Notes: a model not told the origin generated them from the letters alone. A DNA stretch of 64,000 nt from Veillonella infantium (GCF_002959895.1 NZ_PPDD01000002.1:168009-232008); one strand, 5' to 3'. Positions 16,911 to 27,111 are shown, counted from the stretch's first letter. Translations and numbers: made by a program.

Positions 16911-17876
16911 TCATTCAATAATAATTGTTTTTTGCCTCAAACTAGGAACTGAGAGGTCTAAATGAAGTAAATCAGAAAGGCTTATTTGTGGATGAGCATA
17001 CCTAGCACCATCTATAAGCCCACCTGCAACAGCTAACTCGCCTAAAATCCTAGATGCTGACCATTGCTGTTCTCGTAATTCGCGGATTGTAATACTCTTT
17101 TGACGTTTAGATAGCCTATGTCCATCCGCATCTACTAAAAGTGGGGCATGACCATACTTAGGAACTTCTATATCTTTATAAGAATAGCATTGTTGTAATG
17201 TGTTATATAAATATAATTGTTGCCCTGTTGTATCAAGTAAATCATTACCGCGAATAACTTCAGTTATTCCCATAGCTATATCATCTAATACAACTGCCAA
17301 ATTATAAGCATACATACCATCACCACGACGTAATACATAATCATCTAATTCACATTCTAAATGGATATGTTGAGCCCCCTGCCAGCGATCATCAAAATTT
17401 AAATCACAAGTATTCACGGCTAGGCGCAAAGATGGCTCTTTACTATTACGTAAATCTTGTATTTCAAAATCACATAAATGGCGACATTTACCATCGTAAC
17501 GATGAACTACTTCTCCTGCATGAGGCGCTGATGCTATAGATTGTAGCCGTGCTCTATTACAAAAACAAGGATAAATTAGTTTTTCTAATGCTAGATATTC
17601 TAGTATGTCTGCATAATATGTTTGTCTTTCACTTTGCCAATAAGATACCTCAGGTCCACCTACACGAGGCCCTTCATCCCATTCAAAGCCAAGCCATTCT
17701 AAATCATCTAGTAAAGCTTCACCCAATTCTCGTTTTGACCGTTGCAGGTCTATATCCTCCATCCGTACAACATATTTTCCGTTTTGTTGACGTGTGGAGA
17801 TATATGATAAAAGTGCTATCCACACATTACCAAGATGAATATATCCTGTTGGACTAGGCGCAAATCTACCTTTCAT
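16911..17876 (-). CDS. gluQ: GluQ-type glutamyl-Q tRNA(Asp) synthetase
   Basis: 321 residues from MKGRFAPSPTGYIHLGN, with GGAGAG before the ATG; upstream in-frame codons carry no similarity. It has the class I HIGH-type motif (HLGN) and a KMSKS-type motif (LSKRQKS). The protein lacks the anticodon-binding domain of full GluRS (about 480 aa). A zinc-type pattern is visible as YPCFCNRAR with later YDGKCRHLC. These are features of GluQRS, which attaches glutamate to the queuosine base of tRNA(Asp). It stands alone between the CoA-binding gene and the M16 protease. Confidence 0.9.
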   Translation of the reverse strand: MKGRFAPSPTGYIHLGNVWIALLSYISTRQQNGKYVVRMEDIDLQRSKRELGEALLDDLEWLGFEWDEGPRVGGPEVSYWQSERQTYYADILEYLALEKLIYPCFCNRARLQSIASAPHAGEVVHRYDGKCRHLCDFEIQDLRNSKEPSLRLAVNTCDLNFDDRWQGAQHIHLECELDDYVLRRGDGMYAYNLAVVLDDIAMGITEVIRGNDLLDTTGQQLYLYNTLQQCYSYKDIEVPKYGHAPLLVDADGHRLSKRQKSITIRELREQQWSASRILGELAVAGGLIDGARYAHPQISLSDLLHLDLSVPSLRQKTIIIE

Positions 17877-17993
17877 GAGAACTCTCCTATAGCAGAAAAC
17901 AAGTGGCATATTCATTATGAATATGCCACTTATCCATTCAAAGATATGTCAAACTAAAAATTAAAGCAATATCATTTATAGATATAAAATTAT

Positions 17994-20903
17994 TTAGCCT
18001 AAAGACACAATGTTATCAAAAACATTACCAGCATCTTTAATTTTTTGTTCGTTACCCATTGTGCAAATATGATTATCATTCAGTACAGGTTCTACCACAT
18101 CTGCTAGTGCAACAATATCTTCTGGCTTACATGCAATCACTTGTTTACGGAACTCTACTTTGTCCTCTAATTTAGCACCGCTGAAGTACATACCCATTGC
18201 ACGTGGTCCACGCAATGCGGGTGTCATTGGCAAGTCTAAAGAACTCATAGTACCAATAATATACTTACGCATTTCACGGTCAGTCAATGTGAAGTCACGA
18301 AGGTATTGAGGCAACTCTTTATATACATCTAAAGTTTCTAACAAGTTAGGATCACGATAACTACAGAAAATCATATTGCCATCATCATAGAAATTAGCAA
18401 ATGCTCCGTAAGCACCACCTTGAACACGAATACGAATCCAAAGGTATTCATAACGTAATATCGTTTCTAATACGCTCATGGGACCAACATGTTTGAAACC
18501 ATGATCGATGAAATTACCACCTTGAGCTACGTATTGAACCTTACCAGCTGTAACGATACCATCATTGCCGGAAAGACGAGTGATTTGTAATACATCATTA
18601 CTCAATTCGGCAGTATCCCAAGTGTCAACCAATGGTTTCATTAGGTTTTTAAAAGCTTCTAATTCGCCTTCTTCACCGACAAACATAATATCTACATTAT
18701 TAGCACGGAAAATTTTTCGAGCTACTTCAGCTAATTTTTCTGGTAATAATGGCAAAGCTGCTGGATTAGATGCTAGCTCGCTGATTTTTTGATAGTACCC
18801 TAAATTGCCATTGTCTCTAAACTTGCCAACTGCAGATACTTGAGCCATAACACGTTGACTCACGATAGAATTACCGCGGCGGAATGCCTCATTATCCCAA
18901 ATAGCTTTGCTTTCTTGAACAAGCTCAGTTAAACGGCGATCATCACTGTAATCTGCCTTTTGTACCACTTCATTAATCAAGCGGCATAAATCAGGTAGTT
19001 TAGCATGTAATGCTTTTGCACGCACAATCATAAGAGGTGTAAACTCATCGCGCTTACCATCTTTACTGATGGCCGTAATGTCAGAACTCAATCCACCTAA
19101 ATTCATATTGATATCTTTAGCCAATGCTTCATAACCGCGTTCGGATGTATCAACACGACCTAGGATGTCACTTAAAATATCAGCGTAGAATAAGTCATCT
19201 TCTGTGAGGCAGTTCAATTTAAAGTACAAGCCTACATAATTGATACCCTTTGTGAAAGTAGGTACAAAATGTACTGTAGTATTACCGATTTTACTTTCAC
19301 GGCGTTCTACAGCTTCCATATTAGGATTTAAATCAGATAACTCGAGCAATGGAATAGATGCTAGAGCTTCATCGCTATCTGGTGTTTCTTGACGAATTTT
19401 AAGGCGTTTTGTTTGTTCTACAATCGCGTCAATCTCCTCTTTTGTCATATTCGCTTTTACAGCAGCTAAATGTTCTTTAACCTCTGCATCTTTGCGCTCT
19501 TGAAGACCACGTTCAGGATAGATAGATACAAGAACTTTATGGTTGTTATTCAAGATAGAATGACGAATTAAATCTTCGAAATATGTACCAGCTAAGCCGT
19601 TTCGAATATTCGTTAACGCCTCTTCATAGTGTAATAGTTCCAACGGGTCATTATCGTATAGCCAATTATCCATCATACGAATAATATACGCCAAACCGAT
19701 AGGACGTCCACCGAAATCACTTTCACGAAGAGCAAATTCAATGCTATTCAAAGAAGCCTCTAATAATTCTTTATCTAAGCCTTTGTCACAAAGATCTTGT
19801 AAGGTAGATTCTACGATGCGTTGCAAGTCAGCTTGTTTATCTAAATTAGAACCTGTAGCTTGTACTGTCCACATAGGTTGACGAATGCTATCTAAATAAT
19901 AGCCGCTTACGTCAGAGCCGATACCAGCTTTTACCAAAGCCTGTTTAAGAGGCGCCGCTGGAGATGTCAACAAAGCATGTGTCAACACTTCAAAAGCCAA
20001 GCTATGTTCAGGCGTTACATCAGGTAATACATAAGCGAAGGAATGCAATGTGCGATTATCTGTTGGTTCTTCAGAACCTACACTATATGGATAGCTCACC
20101 ACTTTACCTTCTGTAAATGGAGCTTGTAGAGCTACCTCAGTATGAACGTCAATAGCATCAAAATGACTTAAGTACTCATCATTCAAGAATGCTAATTGCT
20201 CTTCAATATTCATATCACCATACAAGAAGATATAGCTATTAGATGGATGATAGTGAACACGATAGAACTCTTGGAATTCTTCATATGTTAAATCTGTAAT
20301 ATAATCAGGATCCCCACCAGAGTCAACACCATAGGTCGTATCTGGGAAAAGCTCGCGCATCATTTGTCGTTCCAATACAGAGTCAGGAGATGAGTAAACA
20401 CCTTTCATCTCATTGAACACAACACCTTTATAGGTAAGTTCATCATCTGCATTTTCGAGCTCATAATGCCAACCCTCTTGCATTACGATTTCTGCATCTT
20501 CACGAACACGTGGGTAGAATACTGCATCAAGATATACATCCATCAAATTATGGAAGTCTTTATCGTTCTTGCTGGCTACAGGATACATTGTTTTATCCGG
20601 ATATGTCATAGCATTCAAGAACGTATTTAAAGAACCTTTTACCAGTTCAACAAAGGGCTCTTTCAATGGGAATTTTCGAGAACCACATAGAACAGAATGC
20701 TCCATAATATGTGCCACACCGGTACTATTGTAAGGTGTTGTTCTAAATGCAATATTGAATACTTTATTAGAATCTGGTGAATCAATATAAATTAAACGAG
20801 CACCAGATTTTTCGTGCTTCATTTCATAAGCGGTACCATTGATCTCATCAATGCGCTCAATGCGGTCAAGGCGAAAGCCAGAATAAACCTTATTTATTTC
20901 CAT
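17994..20903 (-). CDS. M16C zinc metalloprotease, presequence-protease-like
   Basis: 969 residues, the length of single-chain M16C proteases (PreP/Cym1 group). The inverted zinc motif HxxEH is at residues 65-69 in GVAHIMEHSVLCGSR. The distal Glu lies in VVFNEMKGVYSS. The C-terminal half contains the non-catalytic M16 repeats, including the GGAYGAF motif (VQGGAYGAFANF) expected for substrate binding. No signal peptide, so it is probably a cytoplasmic peptidase that degrades unfolded peptides in a closed chamber. It is monocistronic. Confidence 0.93.
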   Translation of the reverse strand: MEINKVYSGFRLDRIERIDEINGTAYEMKHEKSGARLIYIDSPDSNKVFNIAFRTTPYNSTGVAHIMEHSVLCGSRKFPLKEPFVELVKGSLNTFLNAMTYPDKTMYPVASKNDKDFHNLMDVYLDAVFYPRVREDAEIVMQEGWHYELENADDELTYKGVVFNEMKGVYSSPDSVLERQMMRELFPDTTYGVDSGGDPDYITDLTYEEFQEFYRVHYHPSNSYIFLYGDMNIEEQLAFLNDEYLSHFDAIDVHTEVALQAPFTEGKVVSYPYSVGSEEPTDNRTLHSFAYVLPDVTPEHSLAFEVLTHALLTSPAAPLKQALVKAGIGSDVSGYYLDSIRQPMWTVQATGSNLDKQADLQRIVESTLQDLCDKGLDKELLEASLNSIEFALRESDFGGRPIGLAYIIRMMDNWLYDNDPLELLHYEEALTNIRNGLAGTYFEDLIRHSILNNNHKVLVSIYPERGLQERKDAEVKEHLAAVKANMTKEEIDAIVEQTKRLKIRQETPDSDEALASIPLLELSDLNPNMEAVERRESKIGNTTVHFVPTFTKGINYVGLYFKLNCLTEDDLFYADILSDILGRVDTSERGYEALAKDINMNLGGLSSDITAISKDGKRDEFTPLMIVRAKALHAKLPDLCRLINEVVQKADYSDDRRLTELVQESKAIWDNEAFRRGNSIVSQRVMAQVSAVGKFRDNGNLGYYQKISELASNPAALPLLPEKLAEVARKIFRANNVDIMFVGEEGELEAFKNLMKPLVDTWDTAELSNDVLQITRLSGNDGIVTAGKVQYVAQGGNFIDHGFKHVGPMSVLETILRYEYLWIRIRVQGGAYGAFANFYDDGNMIFCSYRDPNLLETLDVYKELPQYLRDFTLTDREMRKYIIGTMSSLDLPMTPALRGPRAMGMYFSGAKLEDKVEFRKQVIACKPEDIVALADVVEPVLNDNHICTMGNEQKIKDAGNVFDNIVSLG

Positions 20904-21009
20904 GCTGTCCCTTCTTTCTATATAAATATAATTAATTTCTTCCTAACAATTCATTATAACACATCGACAACTCTATATATAGATGTTAAGAATAATTATC
21001 GAAACACAA

Positions 21010-21039
21010 AACCCCATAGGCATTATCGCCTATGGGGTT
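21010..21039 (-). terminator. Terminator after the aspartokinase operon
   Basis: A 12-bp perfect stem (AACCCCATAGGC with its complement) followed on the minus strand by TTTTGTGTTTC. It stands just after the stop of the 105-residue gene. Confidence 0.8.
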
Positions 21040-21043
21040 CATT

Positions 21044-21361
21044 TTATTTATTATGTTGCATTTGCCACTTTTGATTGCGGCGCAAGGTTAACAAGCCTTC
21101 TAACACTGCTTGGAATTGTACAAAGCTTAACGTATACGGTGGGTACATATCAGGTACTACCTTATAAGAAATAGTAACTTCGGCCTTATCATAATCGTAG
21201 AAAATGCCATGTAAATTACTTACCGTAGTATAACCAGTTTGAGCTTGCTCCAATGTTGGAATAGGCTGATTTTTTAGATTTCCTAGTAGATCGCTAATGA
21301 AACCTTCCTTACGACCTTGGTCATTGAGCATTTCATCCATAAAACTACGTAGACTATCCAT
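21044..21361 (-). CDS. Conserved small protein of unknown function downstream of lysC
   Basis: 105 residues, not recognised. No signal peptide, membrane span or cysteine. The N-terminal part is acidic (MDSLRSFMDEMLNDQGRK), followed by a mixed alpha/beta segment with GIFYDYDKAEVTISYKV and a C-terminal basic helix. It starts 7 bases after the aspartokinase stop and precedes the terminator, so it is the second gene of that operon. A GAGG stands 11 bases before the ATG, rather far. The function cannot be inferred beyond co-expression with lysC. Confidence 0.72.
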   Translation of the reverse strand: MDSLRSFMDEMLNDQGRKEGFISDLLGNLKNQPIPTLEQAQTGYTTVSNLHGIFYDYDKAEVTISYKVVPDMYPPYTLSFVQFQAVLEGLLTLRRNQKWQMQHNK

Positions 21362-21368
21362 AAATAGA

Positions 21369-22598
21369 TTAACCTCTTTGGTCTAACAATAAGCCATTGT
21401 GAATTACACGAACAGCATCTTTAACGCGGTCTTCAGCAACAAGGCAAGAAATACTAATTTCAGAAGTAGAAATGATTTCAATATTGATGCCTTCTTGACT
21501 CAAAATATCAAACATTTGAGCTGCCACGCCTGGTTGACCTAACATACCTGCACCAATGATAGATACTTTTGCCATTCTTTCGTCAATATTTACAGCTTCA
21601 ATATCAACAGTTTTTTGTAATTCTGCTAATACTTCACGAGCTAGTACAACATCATCCATAGCTACAGTGAAGATGAGGTCAGTTTTAGGTTCACCTACGG
21701 CGCGGATAGATTGAACAATCATATCAACATCCACATTTTTTGCAGCCAATGCTTTGAACACAGTTGCTGCAACACCTGGTTTATTTTCAACGCCTACAAG
21801 GGCTACTTTTGCTGTATTAGTATCATCAGCTACGCCAGTAATTACGTGTTTATTTGCTTCCACAGTATAATCCTCCCGAATAATAGTACCTGTATTGTCA
21901 CTAAATGTTGAACGTACGTGAATAGGTACACCATAACGGAAACCCATTTCTACGGCGCGAGGTTGCATTACACCTGCACCAAGACGTGCCATCTCAAGCA
22001 TTTCGCCATATGTTACTTCTTCTAATTTGAAAGCCTCTTTTGCAACGCGAGGGTCTGTAGAGTAAACGCCTTCAACATCTGTGAATATTTCACAAACATC
22101 AGCTTTCATTGCGCCTGCCAATGCAACAGCAGTTGTATCAGAACCACCGCGACCTAAAGTAACCATATCACCATATTCAGTAATACCTTGGAAACCTGCA
22201 ACCACTACGATATTGCCTTCATCCAAAGCTTCAAATACGCGATTTGGATCAACGCCTAAAATACGGCCTTTATTGAATGTATCACTACTTGTAATACCTG
22301 CTTGGTCACCTGTTAAGGACATAGCTTTATGACCACGTTCGTTGAAAGCCATCGCCATTAATGCGATCGTTACTTGCTCACCTGTAGATAACAAGCGATC
22401 CATTTCACGACCATAAGGCTTAGATGTTACTTCTTTAGCCAATGCTACCAAGTCATCTGTTGTATCACCCATAGCGGATACAACGATAACGACTTTATCG
22501 TCTTCTTTCTTCTCACGAAGGACGCGATCAACAATATTAAATATTTTTTCTGGTGTAGCTACGGAACTACCACCAAATTTTTTAACGATTAAGGCCAC
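21369..22598 (-). CDS. lysC: Aspartokinase
   Basis: 409 residues, the usual monofunctional aspartate kinase size, catalysing the first step towards lysine, DAP, threonine and methionine. It has the N-terminal nucleotide motif MALIVKKFGGSSV, the catalytic-domain motifs LSTGEQVT and GRGGSDTTAVALAGAM, FTDVEGVYSTDPR, and two C-terminal ACT domains (KVALVGVENKPGVAA and KVSIIGAGMLGQPGVAAQM) that would bind feedback-inhibiting lysine or threonine. It provides DAP for the MurE in this window. I found no lysine riboswitch in the 5' region. Confidence 0.95.
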   Translation of the reverse strand: MALIVKKFGGSSVATPEKIFNIVDRVLREKKEDDKVVIVVSAMGDTTDDLVALAKEVTSKPYGREMDRLLSTGEQVTIALMAMAFNERGHKAMSLTGDQAGITSSDTFNKGRILGVDPNRVFEALDEGNIVVVAGFQGITEYGDMVTLGRGGSDTTAVALAGAMKADVCEIFTDVEGVYSTDPRVAKEAFKLEEVTYGEMLEMARLGAGVMQPRAVEMGFRYGVPIHVRSTFSDNTGTIIREDYTVEANKHVITGVADDTNTAKVALVGVENKPGVAATVFKALAAKNVDVDMIVQSIRAVGEPKTDLIFTVAMDDVVLAREVLAELQKTVDIEAVNIDERMAKVSIIGAGMLGQPGVAAQMFDILSQEGINIEIISTSEISISCLVAEDRVKDAVRVIHNGLLLDQRG

Positions 22599-22774
22599 AA
22601 TAATCCCTCATTTAACTTATCTACTAAAAATCAATATGCATATACTTTACCACAAACAAATAGCACTGTAAAGGGATATAAGGCAATTTATCCACTATAT
22701 AAAAACAAAACTCTTTTGAGTGCGGACACGATTTCAGTGTGATTATTTAAGTTATCCTTAAAATTTACATACAA

Positions 22775-22800
22775 AAAGACCAGCCCTAAGGCTGGTCTTT
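22775..22800 (-). terminator. Terminator after the superoxide reductase gene
   Basis: An 11-bp stem (AAAGACCAGCC with its complement, 4-base loop), followed on the minus strand by TTTGTATG, about 20 bases after the stop of the superoxide reductase. Confidence 0.82.
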
Positions 22801-22818
22801 ATTAGTTGATTAAGTTAA

Positions 22819-23208
22819 TTAAGCAACTGTGATTTCTTTTTCGGATTCCCACAAACCGTGGATGTTGCAGTAAGATACAGCAATCAATTTACCAGATTTG
22901 TTCAAGGAAACTGCCAAAGAACCTTCAGAAATTGCATGTACAGGGCCTTCGTTTGCAGTTGCGCCATCACCATGTACGTTGAAGGAAATTTCACCAACTT
23001 CGAATGGCAATTGAGTACCTTCAGCTACGAAGTACAATTTGATCCATTCAATATGATGTTCTACAGTGTTAGGATGTGCGATATCTTTACCAACGGACAA
23101 GTTTACGTGGAAAGTTTCACCTGCTTTTACAGTGTCAACAGTTTCGATAACAGGAACGTGTTTTTCAGTAGCGAAATCGCCGGATTTAATGTAATCATGT
23201 ACAGCCAT
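22819..23208 (-). CDS. Superoxide reductase (class II desulfoferrodoxin, neelaredoxin type)
   Basis: 129 residues from MAVHDYIKSGDF, with AGGAGG 6 bases ahead; an upstream in-frame extension has no similarity. The mononuclear iron site [Fe(His)4(Cys)] is visible: His in EKHVPVIE, the histidines in HPNTVEHHIEWI, and the Cys and His in SYCNIHGLWES. It lacks the N-terminal desulforedoxin FeCys4 domain, so it belongs to the one-iron class. The enzyme reduces superoxide to peroxide without releasing oxygen, an oxygen defence of strict anaerobes. It is monocistronic. Confidence 0.94.
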   Translation of the reverse strand: MAVHDYIKSGDFATEKHVPVIETVDTVKAGETFHVNLSVGKDIAHPNTVEHHIEWIKLYFVAEGTQLPFEVGEISFNVHGDGATANEGPVHAISEGSLAVSLNKSGKLIAVSYCNIHGLWESEKEITVA

Positions 23209-23356
23209 AGTTAACCTCCTGGTTAGTGTTATATACATACTTAATGTCAAGAATATTTAGCACCTTGTGCTTATGACTATATTATACATTTTCGATATAG
23301 TTTTAGCAAGAACTTTTTCGAAAATTTTAGATTTATTTATATTCAAGCCCTGCGTA

Positions 23357-23899
23357 TTAGAACTCAATCCCTTTAGCAGCCTTAATTCCTTTTTCATAGG
23401 CATGTTTTACTACATTCATTTCTGTTACTGTATCAGCTATATCAATGATTTCAGGCTTCGCATAACGCCCCGTTAAAATAACGTGTAAACGCTTAGGTTT
23501 ATGTTTAAGCATATCTACTACAGAATTTACATCAATAAGTTCATAATTAATGGCATTGTTGATTTCATCCATAATGATAAGATCCCATCGGTCGGAATTT
23601 ACCTCTTCAACCAGTGTACGCCAAGCCTCTTGGGCTGCCTCTTTGTGACGTGCCAATTCAGCGTCGCTAACCTCATTCCGTTTATAGTAAATAAAGCCTT
23701 TACCCATGGAGCGAATTTCTACTTGGTCCCCTAATCTAGCAAGACCTGCTAGTTCGCCATAGCCATTACCACTTTTAATAAATTGTAGTATGAGAACCTT
23801 AAAGCCTTGACCAACAGCACGCAATGCAACACCTAAAGCGGCCGTAGTTTTTCCTTTACCATTGCCAGTATTAACTAAAATTAAGCCTCGTTCACTCAT
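23357..23899 (-). CDS. cobO: Cob(I)yrinic acid a,c-diamide adenosyltransferase
   Basis: 180 residues of the CobA/CobO/BtuR family. The N-terminal P-loop NTGNGKGKTTAALG is in its usual reversed ATP-binding mode, then KVLILQFIKSGNGYGE, and the Walker B-like DLIIMDEINNAINY. VILTGRYAKPEIIDIAD completes the family pattern. It attaches the 5'-deoxyadenosyl group to the corrin cobalt. It begins 2 bases after the cbiA stop and is therefore the last gene of the cbiK-cbiL-cbiA-cobO run. Confidence 0.95.
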   Translation of the reverse strand: MSERGLILVNTGNGKGKTTAALGVALRAVGQGFKVLILQFIKSGNGYGELAGLARLGDQVEIRSMGKGFIYYKRNEVSDAELARHKEAAQEAWRTLVEEVNSDRWDLIIMDEINNAINYELIDVNSVVDMLKHKPKRLHVILTGRYAKPEIIDIADTVTEMNVVKHAYEKGIKAAKGIEF

Positions 23900-23901
23900 A
23901 T

Positions 23902-25281
23902 TTAGCTCCTTTTAGCTTTATAGTTAGCGCATATATCAACAAAATGTTGTGCTCCTTCATCAGAGCCAGCAAAGTTCAAATGTAAATACGATGCTAATAC
24001 ATTATCCGTAGCATAGCCGCCATCATAAGATTGAGGTTTTCGGCCTCCTTCTAGGTGGAAAGCCCAAGGGAAATCCTCTACAGTTGGTTCCATCGTAGAG
24101 AAATGGAACTCATGCCCACGAAGAGATGTATCTGCGGCACCTAATAAGGTATCTCTCTTAGCTGTAGCCGTAACATACCCTACTTTTTGTAGCTTTTGTT
24201 GCATAATGCAATTAGCAGGTACAATACCTACTGTATCATATACGGCTCCCTCAAAATCGTGGATACTTTCACATAAATACATAAGGCCACCACATTCTGC
24301 ATAAATAGGCATACCTTTCCCATTAGCTTCACGGATAGACTCCTTCATTGACTCGTTACTAGAGAGTTGGAACAAGAACATTTCAGGGAAGCCACCACCA
24401 AATACAAGGCCATCTACTTCGGGAATCACTAAATCATTAAGAGGGCTAAAATAAACGAGCTCGGCCCCCTTCTCTTCTAAGGCAGCTAAACTTGCGGGAT
24501 AGTAGAAAGAGAATGCCTCATCATAGGCAACGCCAATTTTAACTCGCTTTTCAACGGATTTAGCATCTACAGCCTCTGGCAACTCAATAGCAGGTGCACT
24601 AGACGCAATATCCCACAATTGATCTAGATTTACCATTTTCTCAACGGCTTCGCGAATCGTGTTGATTGCCTCTGTTGGATCAATCTCAGTAACAGGTGTG
24701 AGTCCTAAATGGCGCTCAGGAGAGTGCATACGGTCATCTCGATAAATAGCACCAATAACAGGTACACCTATTTTATCCATGCCTTCACGAACCATACGCT
24801 CATGGTTGGCAGAACCTAAGCGGTTCAAGATAACACCGCCAAAGTTTACCTCTGGATCATAATCACGGAAACCTTTAGCAATAGCTGCCGCACTTTCACC
24901 CATCGCCTTGCAATCGATAACAAGCACCACCGGTGCATTCAATTGCTTAGCAATTTGAGCTGTGGAGCTAACGCCTTCTCGACCACCATCATAAAGGCCC
25001 ATAACACCTTCAATAATAGCAAGGTCTACTCCATGCGCCATAGTAGCAAAGAAAGGATTTAATTTGTGAGGTGGCACGAGCCACGTATCTAAATTATAGC
25101 TGTCACGGCCGGATGCAATTTTATGAAAGCCCGGATCAATATAATCCGGGCCCACTTTAAAGGATTGCACCGCACGTCCACCATTTGCATAAGCAGCCAA
25201 TAAGCCCGCTACGATAGTTGTTTTACCTACACCAGAGTTAGTGCCAGCAATAACAACACGTGGAATATGTACTGTGTTCAT
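23902..25281 (-). CDS. cbiA: Cobyrinate a,c-diamide synthase
   Basis: 459 residues. The ATP-binding domain opens with PRVVIAGTNSGVGKTTIVAGL and FKVGPDYIDPGFH. A C-terminal class I glutamine amidotransferase-type domain has the catalytic Cys in YAECGGLMYL and the His in LHLNF near the end. CbiA amidates the a and c side chains of (cobalt) cobyrinate with glutamine and ATP. GAGG stands before the ATG. It lies between cbiL and cobO. Confidence 0.95.
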   Translation of the reverse strand: MNTVHIPRVVIAGTNSGVGKTTIVAGLLAAYANGGRAVQSFKVGPDYIDPGFHKIASGRDSYNLDTWLVPPHKLNPFFATMAHGVDLAIIEGVMGLYDGGREGVSSTAQIAKQLNAPVVLVIDCKAMGESAAAIAKGFRDYDPEVNFGGVILNRLGSANHERMVREGMDKIGVPVIGAIYRDDRMHSPERHLGLTPVTEIDPTEAINTIREAVEKMVNLDQLWDIASSAPAIELPEAVDAKSVEKRVKIGVAYDEAFSFYYPASLAALEEKGAELVYFSPLNDLVIPEVDGLVFGGGFPEMFLFQLSSNESMKESIREANGKGMPIYAECGGLMYLCESIHDFEGAVYDTVGIVPANCIMQQKLQKVGYVTATAKRDTLLGAADTSLRGHEFHFSTMEPTVEDFPWAFHLEGGRKPQSYDGGYATDNVLASYLHLNFAGSDEGAQHFVDICANYKAKRS

Positions 25282-25310
25282 AGATATTACCTCGTAATAC
25301 GACGTGTTTG

Positions 25311-26018
25311 TTAACGGTCCTTACGTTTTGCAAGGATTGTAGACAAGTAGTTGAGTTTAGTATCTTTTGGCATATTATCAAGGCCTACGAATACTTGCTC
25401 ATCTGGCAAACCTACACGGCTAATCATAACCGCATCATCTGCCATATCGTGTTTAAGCAATGTTTCTTGTACTTCATCAAAGTTTTTGTACACTTTCATG
25501 ATTACTGCATCATCAGCTACGGCTAATACAGCATCGATTTTTTCTTTAGGTGCTGTAGCAGGAACGATAGCTAATACTTCTTCCTTCTCTACGATTGGAT
25601 AACCAAGGTGGGAACCAATAGCACAGAATGCAGTAACGCCAGGAATTGTTTCGATTTCATGACCTGTATTTTCAATCAAGCGATATACATACATGTATGT
25701 GCTGTAGAACATAGGATCACCCAATGTTAAGAACACAACGCTTTTACCTTCATCTAAGTAGGACAAGATAATACGTTTTGCTTCTTGCCAGCCTTCCTCT
25801 TGTGTAGCATCATCCAATACCATTGGGAATACTACAGGAACGATTTCTGTATGTTCTTGAATGTATGGGGAAGCAATATTAAGTGCTACAGAACCATCTT
25901 TCTTTTCTGTTTTAGGTGTGATGATAATATCTGCTTCACCTACGATACGAGCAGCTTTCACAGTCATTAATTCAGAATCGCCAGGGCCTACGCCAATGCC
26001 ATATAATTTACCTTTCAT
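25311..26018 (-). CDS. cbiL: Cobalt-precorrin-2 C20-methyltransferase
   Basis: 235 residues of the tetrapyrrole methylase fold: GIGVGPGDSELMTVKAARI at the N-terminus, VFLTLGDPMFYSTYMYV, and IPGVTAFCAIGSHLG. These features, the place next to cbiK, and the absence of any other C20 methylase in the window support CbiL. The enzyme adds a methyl group at C20 of cobalt-factor/precorrin-2 from SAM. GGAG stands before the ATG. Confidence 0.93.
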   Translation of the reverse strand: MKGKLYGIGVGPGDSELMTVKAARIVGEADIIITPKTEKKDGSVALNIASPYIQEHTEIVPVVFPMVLDDATQEEGWQEAKRIILSYLDEGKSVVFLTLGDPMFYSTYMYVYRLIENTGHEIETIPGVTAFCAIGSHLGYPIVEKEEVLAIVPATAPKEKIDAVLAVADDAVIMKVYKNFDEVQETLLKHDMADDAVMISRVGLPDEQVFVGLDNMPKDTKLNYLSTILAKRKDR

Positions 26019-26104
26019 GGGGTTCTCCTATTCTTATAGTTACATTCTATTTATAATTACAATATCTTTTATTATAACTAATTTATGCAAGATATACAAA
26101 ACTA

Positions 26105-26959
26105 CTATTTAATATTTGGAATTGTTGGACGATGTGGACTACGTTTGCCATACAAATCATCAATACAATCTTGCACATGTTGACGGAAGATATCTTGTAT
26201 TGCTTCATATTCACCAAGTGCGCTATGGATTGGTTTAACTTCATAACCATAATCGGCAAGTTCATTAATAACGCTATCTTCTTCGTCACCAAAGAGATCG
26301 TTTTGTGCATGATCTCCAAGAACTAATAATAATGGGTGCACATAAATTGTATTTGGACGCTTCCCATCAAGCCATTCCCATGGCATAGCTACGTCAGCCA
26401 CATAAGGAGCATTCTCTAAAACGGCGATACGTACATTTGTGAGGCCATCACGAATCAATTTGAACTGTAAATTACCATACGAGGAGTTGCCGGAGCCTAG
26501 GCCACCATGACCAACTAGTAATAAACCGTCGTCCTTAGAAATGTTAAGAGATTTAATGAAACGGTCAATTAAGATTTGGTAATCATCTGGATGCTCTTCT
26601 TGCCCTATATAATATACGAGAGGTCTACCTACACGCAATACTTCTAGTTGCCCCTCCCCTTCATGAGCAAGGATATTATTTTTCAATTTATCAAACTCTT
26701 CACCGCCAGTGAAGTGAAGCGGTTGTACATACACATGTGTATACCCGTCTTGGATGAGTTTTTCTAACGCCCCTTGTTCAGTAGGCACCTCAATACCACG
26801 TTCACGTAAACGCTTAACGATGATACGAGAGGAAAATGCTAGTTCCACAGTATAGTCCGGATACGCTTTACGGATATGTTCTACTACGGAATCAATATTA
26901 TGTTCACGAGCACTGTCAACAGTGGACCCAAAAGCAACAACTAAAATAGCTTGTTTCAT
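26105..26959 (-). CDS. cbiK: Sirohydrochlorin cobaltochelatase CbiK (cytoplasmic)
   Basis: 284 residues, no signal peptide. It starts MKQAILVVAFGSTVDSARE, the class II chelatase (CbiK) opening. PLHFTGGEEFDKLK, the first metal-site His block LLVGHGGLGSGNSSYGNLQ and the second LVLGDHAQNDLFGDEEDS are present. The two active-site histidines are both intact. The enzyme inserts cobalt into sirohydrochlorin, the first step of the anaerobic branch. It is followed by cbiL, cbiA and cobO on the same strand. Confidence 0.94.
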   Translation of the reverse strand: MKQAILVVAFGSTVDSAREHNIDSVVEHIRKAYPDYTVELAFSSRIIVKRLRERGIEVPTEQGALEKLIQDGYTHVYVQPLHFTGGEEFDKLKNNILAHEGEGQLEVLRVGRPLVYYIGQEEHPDDYQILIDRFIKSLNISKDDGLLLVGHGGLGSGNSSYGNLQFKLIRDGLTNVRIAVLENAPYVADVAMPWEWLDGKRPNTIYVHPLLLVLGDHAQNDLFGDEEDSVINELADYGYEVKPIHSALGEYEAIQDIFRQHVQDCIDDLYGKRSPHRPTIPNIK

Positions 26960-27077
26960 GGAAGTCTCCTTATCTAATTAATAATGTATCTTAATCATAC
27001 CATAGACGACACCTTAGGGGCATACCATAGGACGTATAAAATGGATATTATAAATATTTTTCATAGTAAAAGTAAAA

Positions 27078-27111
27078 ATCCTCCTCATTGGATTTCCAAC
27101 AAGGAGGACTT
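27078..27111 (-). terminator. Terminator after the CbiK-like paralogue
   Basis: Imperfect stem (arms GTCCTCC and GGAGGA with inner TTGGA/TCCAA) followed on the minus strand by TTTTTACTTTTA. It lies about 60 bases after the stop of the paralogue and separates it from cbiK. Confidence 0.75.

Noticed and set aside
22599..22774. Possible lysine riboswitch before aspartokinase
   Set aside because: Only about 220 AT-rich bases including the upstream gene's terminator; no recognisable conserved core.
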